Positions 1-8,989 of a stretch of 64,000 nt of DNA are shown piece by piece. The stretch covers positions 28,880-92,879 of the forward strand of contig CAYRXM010000003.1 in the NCBI GenBank assembly GCA_964428175.1, written 5' to 3'. Numbering within the stretch: the stretch's first letter is position 1; every line of letters starts with the position of its first letter. This DNA is from CAYRXM01 sp964428175 (GTDB taxonomy: Bacteria > Chloroflexota > Anaerolineae > JAFGEY01). The translations under genes were made by a program, and so were the position numbers. Below the pieces are notes generated by a model, which was given only the letters and a program-made list of their open reading frames with translations, ran no database searches and was not told where the DNA came from.

Positions 1-142
1 TGACGATTCTCGCGCAAAGCCGCCAAGAACGCCAAGAATAGCACAAAAGAAAGAAATTCTTAAATATTTTGCAGTGCTTTGCGGCCTAGCGCCTTTGCGT
101 GAGGCCGGGTTTTTCAGCGGTCTCCTAGTACTCTTGCAACCT
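1..142 (+). repeat. Copy A of a ~140-bp dispersed repeat (inverted copy at 40361-40508)
   Basis: The first ~140 bases match the reverse complement of 40361-40508 nearly end to end: the shared blocks include ttctcgc-caaagccgccaagaa, tagcncaaaagaaagaaa, gcgcctttgcgtgag and gggtttttcagcggtctcc. The element is A/T-rich compared with the genes and lies downstream of the last gene on this side. It probably continues beyond the window edge. The rest of 143-254 holds the end of the intergenic region, with a tacgtttcacgcatcacgtt stretch and no gene I can support. Confidence 0.75.
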
Positions 143-254
143 GATCCTGATATGTTAAGTCCGGCCCGTGGGCGAGGTATATCTATCAAATTCAGTTTGA
201 CGGAGTACCAGCCCTTTTCACGCCTTTACGTTTCACGCATCACGTTTGATTTTG

Positions 255-3200
255 TTATGGATACGATTTCAGCACGGCCGGCAAATAGATTTTACTCGGT
301 TCGGCCATAAAGTAAAGTCCCTTGTTGGCGCTGGTGCTGACGTTGCCGGCGCCGTCGATCGACTGGACGAAAAATTCAAACTCGCTCAGCGAACTGGTGA
401 CGCTGCCCATCCACAGGCCCGTGCCGGTGTCCAGAGTGAGCGGCGTGCCGATCCAGTGACCGGCATAGTTTTCAAAGACGACCCATACTTCCTGCACGCC
501 GCTGCCGCCGTCGACCGTTTCGACGCTGATATTGAATGTGCCGCCAATGCCCGCGGCCTCGATGCGCTCGATGACCGGCGGTGAGGCGTCGGTGCTGCCG
601 GACGTGCGCTTCTCAAAGGTGATCCGAGTGATCAACCGCTCGCTGCCGGTGATCTCGGTTGCGGGCAAATACTGCCCGCCGACGATGCTCAACCGGTCTT
701 CTTCGCCCAGGCTGTTGATGCTCCAAAATGGAAAGGGCGACCAGCTTGGGTAGGAAAAGCCCGGCTCGGTCAGTGCCGTGTCGGTGATCGGGCGGTAGAC
801 CACCGGGTCCAAGTTGGCCCGAGTTTGCACCGTCATCTCGACCACGCGCACGCCGTGCAGGTAGTGACCGGCGGGCACGGGTACGGTGATGCTGGTCTTG
901 GGCTGGATCGGCCGCCCGGCGACGGCATAGGTTTCGCCGTCGAGGCTGAAATAGCTGCCGCTGGGCGTGTCGTGGCGCGATGGGAACAGCGCGAGCGTGA
1001 CTTGATCGCCGTTCCAGTTTGCCGAGACCTCGGAGGCCTGCACGCCGACTTGGGCAGGCCCGACGGCGGGCAAATTGACCTCGTACATGGGCAAGCCGTA
1101 GAGCGTGGCCTGGATCATGCTCTTTTCCAGGTACACGTCGCACTCGGCCGGTGCGAACAACTCGACAAACCGCCATTTGGCCAGCCGCAGCGCCTCGCCG
1201 ACGGCAATCTCGTCCTGACTGCCGAGCATTTGCTGGAAATAGAGATACAGCTTTTCCGAGCCGGCGATGGCATCGTCCATACCATAGCCATAGCCGGTGT
1301 TGGCCACCCACACGGCGGCTTTACCCCCAAAGGTTTGCGGAAAATCGGGGTTCCAAAGGCCGGGCTGGCTGATGGGGTCAGGCACATTGAGGCCGCTGTG
1401 GCAGCCCAGCGAATAGTTGAGCGAGCCGGTAAAGGGCTTGACTGCGCCCAGAATGTCGGTGTTGTAAAAGATGGGGATGGCGGCGGTGTTGGTGGCCGGT
1501 TGGGCGCGCCAGTGCTCAAAGTGTGCGTTGACGGAGGCAAGCAAAGTCGGGGTGATGGGACGGTTCTCCACCCAGACGGTGTAGAGATCGTCGCGGCTCC
1601 AGGCGTCGTTGTTAAACCCGGCGGCAACGGTTAGGCCTTGCGCCTGCATCGATGCTCGAATGGCGTCGGCCATATCGGTTAAAAAGTCATAGCCGGTGAC
1701 CAGGGACTTGGTCGGGGCAATGGTTGGATCGCTCAAAAAGGCATTGATCTGGGCGATCATTTCGCCCGGCGTCTCCACCAGGCGGCCCACGGCCAGGTCG
1801 GGCACGTAGAGGTGGCGTCCTTTCCAGCGAAAGGGCACACGGTCGCCGTAAAAGTCGTCGGTGAGGATGTTGCCGCGCGCAAAAGCGGCCCACAGCGGGG
1901 TGAACGCGATCGTTTGCGATCCGGCCAGGTAGGTCGATTCATTGGCGATCAACGTTTCGTCGGGCACGCGGCGGAAGGGGATTTGCAGGTCGCTGCCGAC
2001 GATGACGATGTACTTGAGCGTGGGCGAGTAGGCTTCCATTTCTGGGCGGATGACGTTTTCCCAGATCGCCCAACTGACCGCGTTGGCGGCTTCCACGCTG
2101 CACGCGTTGGCGTCCCACAGCGCGTATTTTGCGGTAACGGTAAAGTCGTTTTCGACCGCGTGGAGATGTCCTTTGACATCTGGATGCTTTGCCAACCCAA
2201 CGAGCGCAGTCCAAAGGCCTTCACCGGCTGTCGTGTCATACATCTGATCGATGCGGCTCTTGTTGACCAGGATGAGGGTCTTGGGGCTGTCGCCGGGCGT
2301 GTAATCGGTGTGGGTGATCGGCGTTCCGGTCAGCGAGGTGGTGCAGGCGGGCAGTGTCCCCAGGCCTTGCACGTCGAGGCTCAGGCGGTAGGGCTGCCGG
2401 CTCCAGGCGTCGTTGTTCCCGGCGACGAGCACGTAATACCAGCCGGGCCGCTTGAGGGTGCGCACGGCCCATTCTGGCGTGTTGCCGGGATGAGCCGAGG
2501 TGAAATCCCACTGCCCGGTAAAGTCCCATTGGCCGGTGAAATCCCACTGCCCGGTAAAGTCCCATTGACCGGTAAAGTCCCATTGACCAGTGAAATCCCA
2601 CTGCCCGGTGAAATCCCACTGCCCGGTCGATTGCAGGGTTCCCTCCTTGTCCACGTGCTCGACGTCTTGCAGCCCGCCCAGCGCCTGCGCCTGCGGGACT
2701 TGCGGCGGTTGCAAGAGATTGCCAAAGAGGTGCAGGTCGAAATCGGCGCCGAGGTTGGTCAGGGTGAGGGTGACGACCGACGGCTCGTCGAGGTAAAAGC
2801 GATACCAGTCCATGTCGCCGGGGTGGGCGATCCACGAGTTGACCTGCGCGCCGGCATCGATGAACGCCGCTTCGTCGGGGGTGTTGTTGGGTTCATAGGT
2901 GTCGGCGACATAGACGTTTTCATAGGCCACCAGGGCGATGTCAAAGTCACCGGCGTATGCGGTCAGCGAGCCGACAAAGGTGGTGCCCAGTTCCGGGTAA
3001 TCGTCGGTGCTGATGAAGACCGGCGAATATGCATTGACGTGGATCGTATCGGTGGCGACGACGATGCCGTTGGGAGCGCGGAAATAGAGAATGACCGTGA
3101 CGGTATCTTCGCTTTCGACGGACTGCACCGTAATCAAGGTGTTTGCCCCTTTGGTGCGCACCACGCGCGGCAGGTAGGCATAATAACCAACATCTGAATA

Positions 3201-4406
3201 CAGGTTGGGGATGGCATGGTAGGCGACCAGCAGGTCGCCGCTCTGGTCATAGTGGGTGCCGATGAGCGGTTGGTCGTTGTCAATCCGCACCGCGCCGTGG
3301 AAACCTGGCGGCATACCTGCCCCATGCAGCGGATAAGGGCCGCCCAGTTCCCACGGATCGAGCGTATCCGCTTCGATAAATTCCAGCCCATCGGGCGTGT
3401 AATATGAATTGATCAGGCTGGTCATCTCGCCGTCTGGTGCAAACAGCCAAAAGGTTGAGCTGGCCTCACCCACCTCGTAGGTGGCATGCGGCAGGTTGAG
3501 TGTTGTGCTCATATAGGGGCTGCGAACGATGAACGCAGCCGCGCTGCCCGTCGTCGGGTTCAGGGTATAGGCCATGGCAGCTATCGCGCCGCCGTCAGGA
3601 GAAAAGAGGGTCATTGTGCCTACAAACTCGTCTGGCAAGCCCAAATCGCTCAATTTGATGTGTCTACTCTCGGCTGGGCTGAGCGGAAAGGTGGTTGTAT
3701 AAACGGTGTTACCATCTGCATCCCACAGCTCGAGCTGGTAGCTGCGCATCCAAAGATCGTCTGGATTGACCAGCACAATCACGGTCGTCTGGCCGCTGCG
3801 GTTGGCATATACGCCGGGCAGATGATAAATTCCTCCCGAAACCTGAACTGCCTCGTACATCATTAGCCCGTCGGCGGAAAAGCCGGGGTTGACCAGGCGG
3901 GCGACGGCGGCGATCTCTTCGCCGCTCACAGAACCGTAGCCAATGCGCAGCGAGCCGATGAACCCATCGGGCAGTTCGGCGATGTTGTCCAGCGCAAAGG
4001 TTCTGCTGGTCTGTGGGTCAAGGGTCAGTGTGGTGCTGTAAACCAGGTTTCCCTGCGCGTCCAAGAAATCGATCTGCCGGGTTGTAAGGGCATACCCCAC
4101 ATGCTGGATGCTGATCGCGGTGTGCCAGCCGCCCTCGCCCTTGGTCACCAGCGGAAACCACTGATCAGAATAAGCGTCGGGATAGGCAAACGACGTGTAC
4201 CCCGCCGCGCGGACTACCTGGCCCCGTTCGATGGCATTGGGTGGCTGCTGCTGGGCCAGCGCCGGTTGGATGGCCTCCGGTGCGGCGGGCGCAGCCTGCA
4301 CGGTGAGTTGATCGCGTCCCAGGCTCCAGCCCAGCGCGATGAGGGCGAGGATGGGCAGAAGCAGGGTCAATGAAAAGACCGTCCATTTTCTCAAGTCGGT
4401 GAACAT
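255..4406 (-). CDS. Secreted gingipain-like (peptidase C25-type) protein with WDFT hexapeptide repeats
   Basis: Predicted exported cysteine peptidase of about 1383 residues. I choose the ATG at 4406 because AGGAGG lies 7 nt upstream; an ATG at 4412 is too close to it. A hydrophobic signal segment occupies residues ~7-26. Residues 40-590 look like repeated beta-sandwich modules; residues ~595-636 are seven perfect GQWDFT units; from ~700 on comes a caspase-like/C25-like domain with SLGCHSG (Cys about 1002) and a His about 37 residues before it, spacing similar to gingipain His-Cys dyads. The tail is beta-rich and ends IYLPAVLKSYP, a tag that resembles YLPVVTK in the lipoprotein at 25531. The gene follows the cyclase/AAA gene by 31 nt, so they are probably co-transcribed. 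The peptidase call rests on motif and fold impression only; a non-catalytic adhesin is the alternative. Confidence 0.6.
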   Translation of the reverse strand: MFTDLRKWTVFSLTLLLPILALIALGWSLGRDQLTVQAAPAAPEAIQPALAQQQPPNAIERGQVVRAAGYTSFAYPDAYSDQWFPLVTKGEGGWHTAISIQHVGYALTTRQIDFLDAQGNLVYSTTLTLDPQTSRTFALDNIAELPDGFIGSLRIGYGSVSGEEIAAVARLVNPGFSADGLMMYEAVQVSGGIYHLPGVYANRSGQTTVIVLVNPDDLWMRSYQLELWDADGNTVYTTTFPLSPAESRHIKLSDLGLPDEFVGTMTLFSPDGGAIAAMAYTLNPTTGSAAAFIVRSPYMSTTLNLPHATYEVGEASSTFWLFAPDGEMTSLINSYYTPDGLEFIEADTLDPWELGGPYPLHGAGMPPGFHGAVRIDNDQPLIGTHYDQSGDLLVAYHAIPNLYSDVGYYAYLPRVVRTKGANTLITVQSVESEDTVTVILYFRAPNGIVVATDTIHVNAYSPVFISTDDYPELGTTFVGSLTAYAGDFDIALVAYENVYVADTYEPNNTPDEAAFIDAGAQVNSWIAHPGDMDWYRFYLDEPSVVTLTLTNLGADFDLHLFGNLLQPPQVPQAQALGGLQDVEHVDKEGTLQSTGQWDFTGQWDFTGQWDFTGQWDFTGQWDFTGQWDFTGQWDFTSAHPGNTPEWAVRTLKRPGWYYVLVAGNNDAWSRQPYRLSLDVQGLGTLPACTTSLTGTPITHTDYTPGDSPKTLILVNKSRIDQMYDTTAGEGLWTALVGLAKHPDVKGHLHAVENDFTVTAKYALWDANACSVEAANAVSWAIWENVIRPEMEAYSPTLKYIVIVGSDLQIPFRRVPDETLIANESTYLAGSQTIAFTPLWAAFARGNILTDDFYGDRVPFRWKGRHLYVPDLAVGRLVETPGEMIAQINAFLSDPTIAPTKSLVTGYDFLTDMADAIRASMQAQGLTVAAGFNNDAWSRDDLYTVWVENRPITPTLLASVNAHFEHWRAQPATNTAAIPIFYNTDILGAVKPFTGSLNYSLGCHSGLNVPDPISQPGLWNPDFPQTFGGKAAVWVANTGYGYGMDDAIAGSEKLYLYFQQMLGSQDEIAVGEALRLAKWRFVELFAPAECDVYLEKSMIQATLYGLPMYEVNLPAVGPAQVGVQASEVSANWNGDQVTLALFPSRHDTPSGSYFSLDGETYAVAGRPIQPKTSITVPVPAGHYLHGVRVVEMTVQTRANLDPVVYRPITDTALTEPGFSYPSWSPFPFWSINSLGEEDRLSIVGGQYLPATEITGSERLITRITFEKRTSGSTDASPPVIERIEAAGIGGTFNISVETVDGGSGVQEVWVVFENYAGHWIGTPLTLDTGTGLWMGSVTSSLSEFEFFVQSIDGAGNVSTSANKGLYFMAEPSKIYLPAVLKSYP
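2500..2625 (-). repeat. Seven in-frame 18-bp tandem repeats encoding GQWDFT
   Basis: Seven contiguous 18-bp units of two main sequence versions (gtgaaatcccactgcccg and gtaaagtcccattgnccg on the + strand) encode seven GQWDFT hexapeptides inside the gingipain-like protein. Units differ mostly by coordinated synonymous changes (aaatcc/aagtcc, cac/cat), indicating recombination between units and selection on the peptide. Confidence 0.95.
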
Positions 4407-4437
4407 TTTCATACCTCCTGTTGAAGCGCCCCCCATT

Positions 4438-7400
4438 TTATGAAACCTGTTCCAGGTCGAGTTCTGCGCCGAGCCGCTCAAACGTGTCTCGCGCCTGGCC
4501 GCGCAGTTCGATGGCCCGAGTGGTCATGCCCAGGTCGTCGTGCAATGCGGCCAGTTCGACGCGGGTCTTGGCCGCCTGGTAAGGATTTTCCAGCGAGTCC
4601 AGCAACTTGAGGCTGTGTTCGAGTTCCTGTTGAGCGACGGTGAGCGCGCCGTTTTTCCGGTGAATGTGTCCCAGCACCCGGCGCGTGCACCCTTCTTCGA
4701 GCTTGAGCTGGGCGTCGACGGCACGTTCGAGCGATTTTTCAGCCCAACTTGTAGCCTGCTCGACGTTGTCCAGGAGCAGGCATGCTTCGGCAAAGTGGCG
4801 GTACAGTTCGGGCAGGAACTCTTGCGAGCCGATCTTTTCGAACCCGTCCAGGCTTTGGCGCAAATAGATCAGCGCGCGCTGTCCTTTGCCTTCGAGGATC
4901 GCCGTGTGGCCGAGGTTGTTGTTGAGCAGGGCCACGCCAAAGTTGATCCCCAATTCCTGTGAGATTTTGAGGCCTTGCAGGTAATAGATGCGCGCGTTTT
5001 TGAGCTTGCCCCGGTTGAGAAGCACGCCGCCCAGGTTGTTGGCCAGAATGGCCTGGCTGGGCAGGTCGCCGATGCGGTCCAGGATGGTCAGCGCCTGCTG
5101 GTAATAGTCGGAGGCCTGCGCCCAGCGGCCCTGGTCGAGGTTGAGGTTGGCCAGGTTGTTGTAGACGCGCGCCGTGCCCGGCTGATCGTCGAGCGAGTGG
5201 TAGGTGTCCAGGCTGCGGTCGTAATCGCGTTGGGCCTGCTCCGTATCGCCCAGGCGGCGATGGCTGTTGCCCAGCAGGTAATAGGCATGTGCGGCAACCT
5301 GCCGCGCTTCCTGCCGGTCGAGCTTGTCGACGATGTCCAGGCTTTGCCCGCACCAGCGGATGACCTCCTGCCACTGGCCTTCGCGCTGCAAGACGGCCGC
5401 GCCGCCCAGGTAAAGCTGCGCCGTTTCGATGCACTCGGATGCGCCGATCAGCGCCAATCCGCGTCGAATCCATTCCAGGGCCGCTTCATAGTCGCCTTGC
5501 AGTTCGCAGACGCGCCCCGTCTTGCGGCACATGTCGGCGCGGTAGCGCTGCGTGAGGGCGGACGCCGGCATCTGGCCGAGGACGTCTCGCGCCTGCTCGT
5601 AGCGCTGCAAGGCCTCCGCATATTGCCCGAGCAGTTCGTGGATGTCGCCAAGCCCTTCGTGGGCGGCAACCTGATCGGCGAGGCTGTCGGGGACGCGCTG
5701 CGCCACGTCCAGCGCCTGCTGGTAGCGGTGCATGGCGTCCTGGTTGGCGTAGACGGCCTGAGCGCGTTGGGCCGCCCGCAGGTGATATTTCAGCGCGCTG
5801 TTCCACGCCTCGGCCAGCGTGTAATGGTCGGCCAGCACTTCGACGTATTCGTCGATGCGGCCCGCCCGCGTATGGGCCTGGGCCTCGATCGATTGGGCGA
5901 TCCGGGCGTGCAGGTCGCGCCGTTCGGCGTAAAGCAGGCTCTCGTAGGCCACCTCGCGGGTCATCACGTGACGAAAGAGGTAGGCTACCTCGGCCGCCGA
6001 CTGCGCGCCCGGTGCGCGGTCGATGAGTTCTTTTTCGCACAGGGCCAGCAGACTGTTTTGCATCTCGGCGGTTTCGGTGCGATGGGGGTAGACCTGCTGG
6101 AGCAACCACTCCTGGAACGCCCGCCCGATCACCGAGGCGACCTTGAGCATGTTGCGGCTCGGCTCGTCGAGGCGATCCAGCCGGCTGAGGATGACCCGGC
6201 TGACCGAATCCGGCACCTGGACATGGGCCAGGTCCTCGCGTGCGCGGTAAACGCCGCTTTGCGCGTCGTAGCTCATATAGTTTTCGATCAAGGCGTGGGC
6301 CATCTCGACGATGAACAGCGGCGTGCCCTGCGCGTTTTTCAGGATCACCTGCTTGAGCCGCTGCGGGATGTCCGGCTCGGTCGGAAGCTGGCTGTCGAGC
6401 AGGGCCATGCTGCCCGCTTCGTTCAATGGGCCGAGGTGGACGACCCGGGCTTGAGGGTGCCCGGCGGGCAGGCCTTCTACTTCTTCGGGGCGATACGCAG
6501 TGCAGATCAACATTGTCAGTTCGTCGCCGCGCGTTGGCGAATTGGACAGAGCAATGACGTGGTCGAGCAGTGCCGCCGACGAGGCGTCGAGCCATTGGAT
6601 GTCGTCAAAGACAACGAGCAGGGGTTGGTGCGCGGCCTCGACGGCGAGCAGTTCGCCGACCACGCGCTGCACGTTCTGCTGGCGCAGTTTGGGATCGAGC
6701 GAGCGCAGCAGATCGCTTTCGGCCATGGTCACTCCGACCAACTGGGCGACCAGCGGCGTCCAGACCTGCCATTCCGGGTTGATCGCCGAGATGCGGTTGG
6801 CGATCTTGGCCACCCGTTCGGTTTCGGCGTCGTCTTCGCGCAGGCCAAACAAGTCGCGCAGGGGAAGCGTCCAGGGGGCATAGGGCGTGTGCCGTCCGTA
6901 TGACAGGCAGGCGGTGAACAGCGTGCGCCCGCCGCGCACCGTCCAGTGATCGAGCAGTTCCTCGATCAGCCGCGACTTGCCCATGCCCATCTCGCCGGGA
7001 ATGTCGAGGACCTGGGCCGTTCCGTCCAACGCAGTCCGGGCCGCCGCCTGGATCGCCTGCCATTCGGCGTCGCGGCCGACCAGCGGTGAGCGCCGCGCGT
7101 GGGCTTCGGTCTTGGGCCGTTGGGCGAGGCCCAAGACCTGATAGTTGGCCACCGGCAGGCTCTTGCCCTTGACCTTGACCGGCGTCTTGGCGTCGAGCTG
7201 GAAGCGTTCACCCACCTGGTTGGCCGTGCTCTGGCTGATCAGAATCTGGTTTTCCTGCGCCGCCGACATCAGCCGGGCGGTCAGGTTGACTTCGTCGCCC
7301 ATCACCGAGTATTCGTGCCGCCCCTCCGAGCCGACGTTGCCGGCAAAGACCCGCCCGCTGTTGATGCCGATGCGCTGTTTGAGGGCGAAATTTCCCGCCG

Positions 7401-8685
7401 ACGTGTCCAGGCTGGTAAAAGCCTGCATGGCTGCCTGCATATCCCACGCCGTGCGTACGGCGCGCTCCGGATCGTCGACGTGGGCGCGCGGCGCGCCAAA
7501 AAGGGCCATGATGCGGTGTCCGACCACATAGCTGTCCACCTTGTCGATCACCCCATCGTAGCGCTGGATGATCTCTTGCATCGTCGTAAAGTGGGCATTG
7601 AGGATGGCGGTGATCTCGGCGCTGCGGCCCGGCCCCAGTTCGTGGATGATCTCTTCGATGCCGTAAAAGTTGGCAAACATGGTCGTGACCGGGCGGAACT
7701 CGCCGCGCTCGCGGGCGGCCATATGCACCGGGTCGAAGCGCAGCAGGTCGAGCAGGCCGGGCGGTAAAAAGGGCGTCAGCGCGTCGAGGCAGGCGACGAC
7801 GGTGGCGAGATGGGCCATGAGCGCGTCCAGATCGTCGCCGCGCGGTTGAGGAAGGGTCATCAGCGGCGGTTCATCGCTACAGCGCAGATCGCTTCCCTCG
7901 ACATGCAGCACCTGATAGCAGCCGTTGCGCACCTCGCCGATTTCGATCCACGGCTTGACCACCTGATAGGTCAATTCGTCGATGAAAATCTCGCCGCCTT
8001 CGGCCTGATCTTCGGCGTGGGCCATGTTGGCCAGTGCCTCGCCCATCACCGTGTACTCCATCTTGTCTGGAGTGCCCAGGCTGGCCCGGAACAGCGGCCC
8101 GGAGCCAAGTCCGACGGTCATCTTGAGGCGAAAGGTTTCGCCAAAAGCCTCCACCTGGCTGAAACGGGCGATGGCTTCCTGCATCTGCGCCCCGGCGCGA
8201 ACGGCGTTCAGGGCGTGGCTGTGGGTGCCGGGATCGCCGTCGCCCCAAAAGGCGACCAGCAGCGCGTCGCCGCCGAATTTGAGCAAGTCGCCGCCCTGGC
8301 AGGCGGCAATGTCGAGCAGGCGGGTGAAATACTCGCCGACGATGTTGGTGATCTTTTCCGCGCCCTCTTCGCCCCGCTGTGACAGCCGCTCCGACATGGC
8401 CGTAAAGCCAGAAATGTCGGTGAACATGATCGTCGCCTCGCAGAACTGCCCGCCCACCTGCCCCGGCCGAGGGTCGGCCAGCAGTTCTTCGACCAGGTAG
8501 CGCGGCAGGTAGGTCGCCACGGCACGCAGCAGCGCGTCGAGGTGGTCGATGCAGGGACGAGTGGTGTCTGGGGTGGGTGGGTTGTACGTCTGGCCGAGGC
8601 CAGCGGCATCGAGCAGCGGGCGCGGCAGGTAGCGGGCCAGCCGGTCTTTTATGCGGTCAGTAGGGGCGTTTGCATCTGCGGTCAT
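4438..8685 (-). CDS. Tandem class III cyclase / AAA NTPase / TPR protein (soluble adenylyl cyclase architecture)
   Basis: Cytoplasmic signalling protein of 1415 residues. Two class III nucleotide cyclase homology domains (~75-250 and ~320-510) are followed by an AAA/STAND-type NTPase (Walker A GEMGMGKS near 560, Walker B LLVVFDDIQWLD near 693) and TPR repeats from ~960 to the end. The first cyclase domain keeps both metal aspartates (FTDISGF, FGGDALL) but lacks the Asn/Arg transition-state pair; the second has lost the aspartates (FANFYG, VVGHRIM) but keeps VMGDEVNLTARL. Together they can form one active site, as in mammalian soluble adenylyl cyclase, which shares this domain order. Start ATG at 8685 has AGGA 7 nt upstream. 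Product (cAMP or cGMP) cannot be told; the downstream secreted peptidase may be its operon partner. Confidence 0.88.
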   Translation of the reverse strand: MTADANAPTDRIKDRLARYLPRPLLDAAGLGQTYNPPTPDTTRPCIDHLDALLRAVATYLPRYLVEELLADPRPGQVGGQFCEATIMFTDISGFTAMSERLSQRGEEGAEKITNIVGEYFTRLLDIAACQGGDLLKFGGDALLVAFWGDGDPGTHSHALNAVRAGAQMQEAIARFSQVEAFGETFRLKMTVGLGSGPLFRASLGTPDKMEYTVMGEALANMAHAEDQAEGGEIFIDELTYQVVKPWIEIGEVRNGCYQVLHVEGSDLRCSDEPPLMTLPQPRGDDLDALMAHLATVVACLDALTPFLPPGLLDLLRFDPVHMAARERGEFRPVTTMFANFYGIEEIIHELGPGRSAEITAILNAHFTTMQEIIQRYDGVIDKVDSYVVGHRIMALFGAPRAHVDDPERAVRTAWDMQAAMQAFTSLDTSAGNFALKQRIGINSGRVFAGNVGSEGRHEYSVMGDEVNLTARLMSAAQENQILISQSTANQVGERFQLDAKTPVKVKGKSLPVANYQVLGLAQRPKTEAHARRSPLVGRDAEWQAIQAAARTALDGTAQVLDIPGEMGMGKSRLIEELLDHWTVRGGRTLFTACLSYGRHTPYAPWTLPLRDLFGLREDDAETERVAKIANRISAINPEWQVWTPLVAQLVGVTMAESDLLRSLDPKLRQQNVQRVVGELLAVEAAHQPLLVVFDDIQWLDASSAALLDHVIALSNSPTRGDELTMLICTAYRPEEVEGLPAGHPQARVVHLGPLNEAGSMALLDSQLPTEPDIPQRLKQVILKNAQGTPLFIVEMAHALIENYMSYDAQSGVYRAREDLAHVQVPDSVSRVILSRLDRLDEPSRNMLKVASVIGRAFQEWLLQQVYPHRTETAEMQNSLLALCEKELIDRAPGAQSAAEVAYLFRHVMTREVAYESLLYAERRDLHARIAQSIEAQAHTRAGRIDEYVEVLADHYTLAEAWNSALKYHLRAAQRAQAVYANQDAMHRYQQALDVAQRVPDSLADQVAAHEGLGDIHELLGQYAEALQRYEQARDVLGQMPASALTQRYRADMCRKTGRVCELQGDYEAALEWIRRGLALIGASECIETAQLYLGGAAVLQREGQWQEVIRWCGQSLDIVDKLDRQEARQVAAHAYYLLGNSHRRLGDTEQAQRDYDRSLDTYHSLDDQPGTARVYNNLANLNLDQGRWAQASDYYQQALTILDRIGDLPSQAILANNLGGVLLNRGKLKNARIYYLQGLKISQELGINFGVALLNNNLGHTAILEGKGQRALIYLRQSLDGFEKIGSQEFLPELYRHFAEACLLLDNVEQATSWAEKSLERAVDAQLKLEEGCTRRVLGHIHRKNGALTVAQQELEHSLKLLDSLENPYQAAKTRVELAALHDDLGMTTRAIELRGQARDTFERLGAELDLEQVS

Positions 8686-8989
8686 CGCTTGTCCTTTGAC
8701 CAGATTGTGTCGATGTGTTTCCTATCCCGATCAGATCGGAACTGAACAGGGCCTGGTTGCTCGGAAAGATTTGTGCTCAAAAAACAATGATCTTGGAGGA
8801 TAGGCCCTATACAAACAACGATCTTGATCTATTATACCACGAAACAAGGCCGGTTGGCACGTTCAGCAGAGAGCAGGCATTTGCTTCAGGCATCACTGCG
8901 TCTGAGTGTACCGCCGGGACGGAACCATTCGCTCTTGCTGCGCGTCTACCGGGTAGTGATTTGACCAAGTTCGAAAGGAGAGGATCAAG
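8686..8989. promoter_or_regulatory. Divergent intergenic region between cyclase gene and serpin
   Basis: About 300 bases with no supported gene. A TATAAT hexamer on the minus strand (8831-8836 on + as attata) could serve the cyclase gene with a ~140-nt leader; its -35 is weak. No clear consensus promoter for the serpin was found, although GAAAGGAGAGG just upstream of 8990 is a strong ribosome binding site. Confidence 0.35.

Noticed and set aside
2500..2625. 18-bp tandem repeats as a CRISPR-like array
   Set aside because: No spacers; repeats are contiguous and in frame as a hexapeptide.
4975..6903. 642-codon open frame antisense to the cyclase/AAA gene
   Set aside because: Composition is that of a GC-rich shadow; TPR and AAA motifs are on the minus strand.
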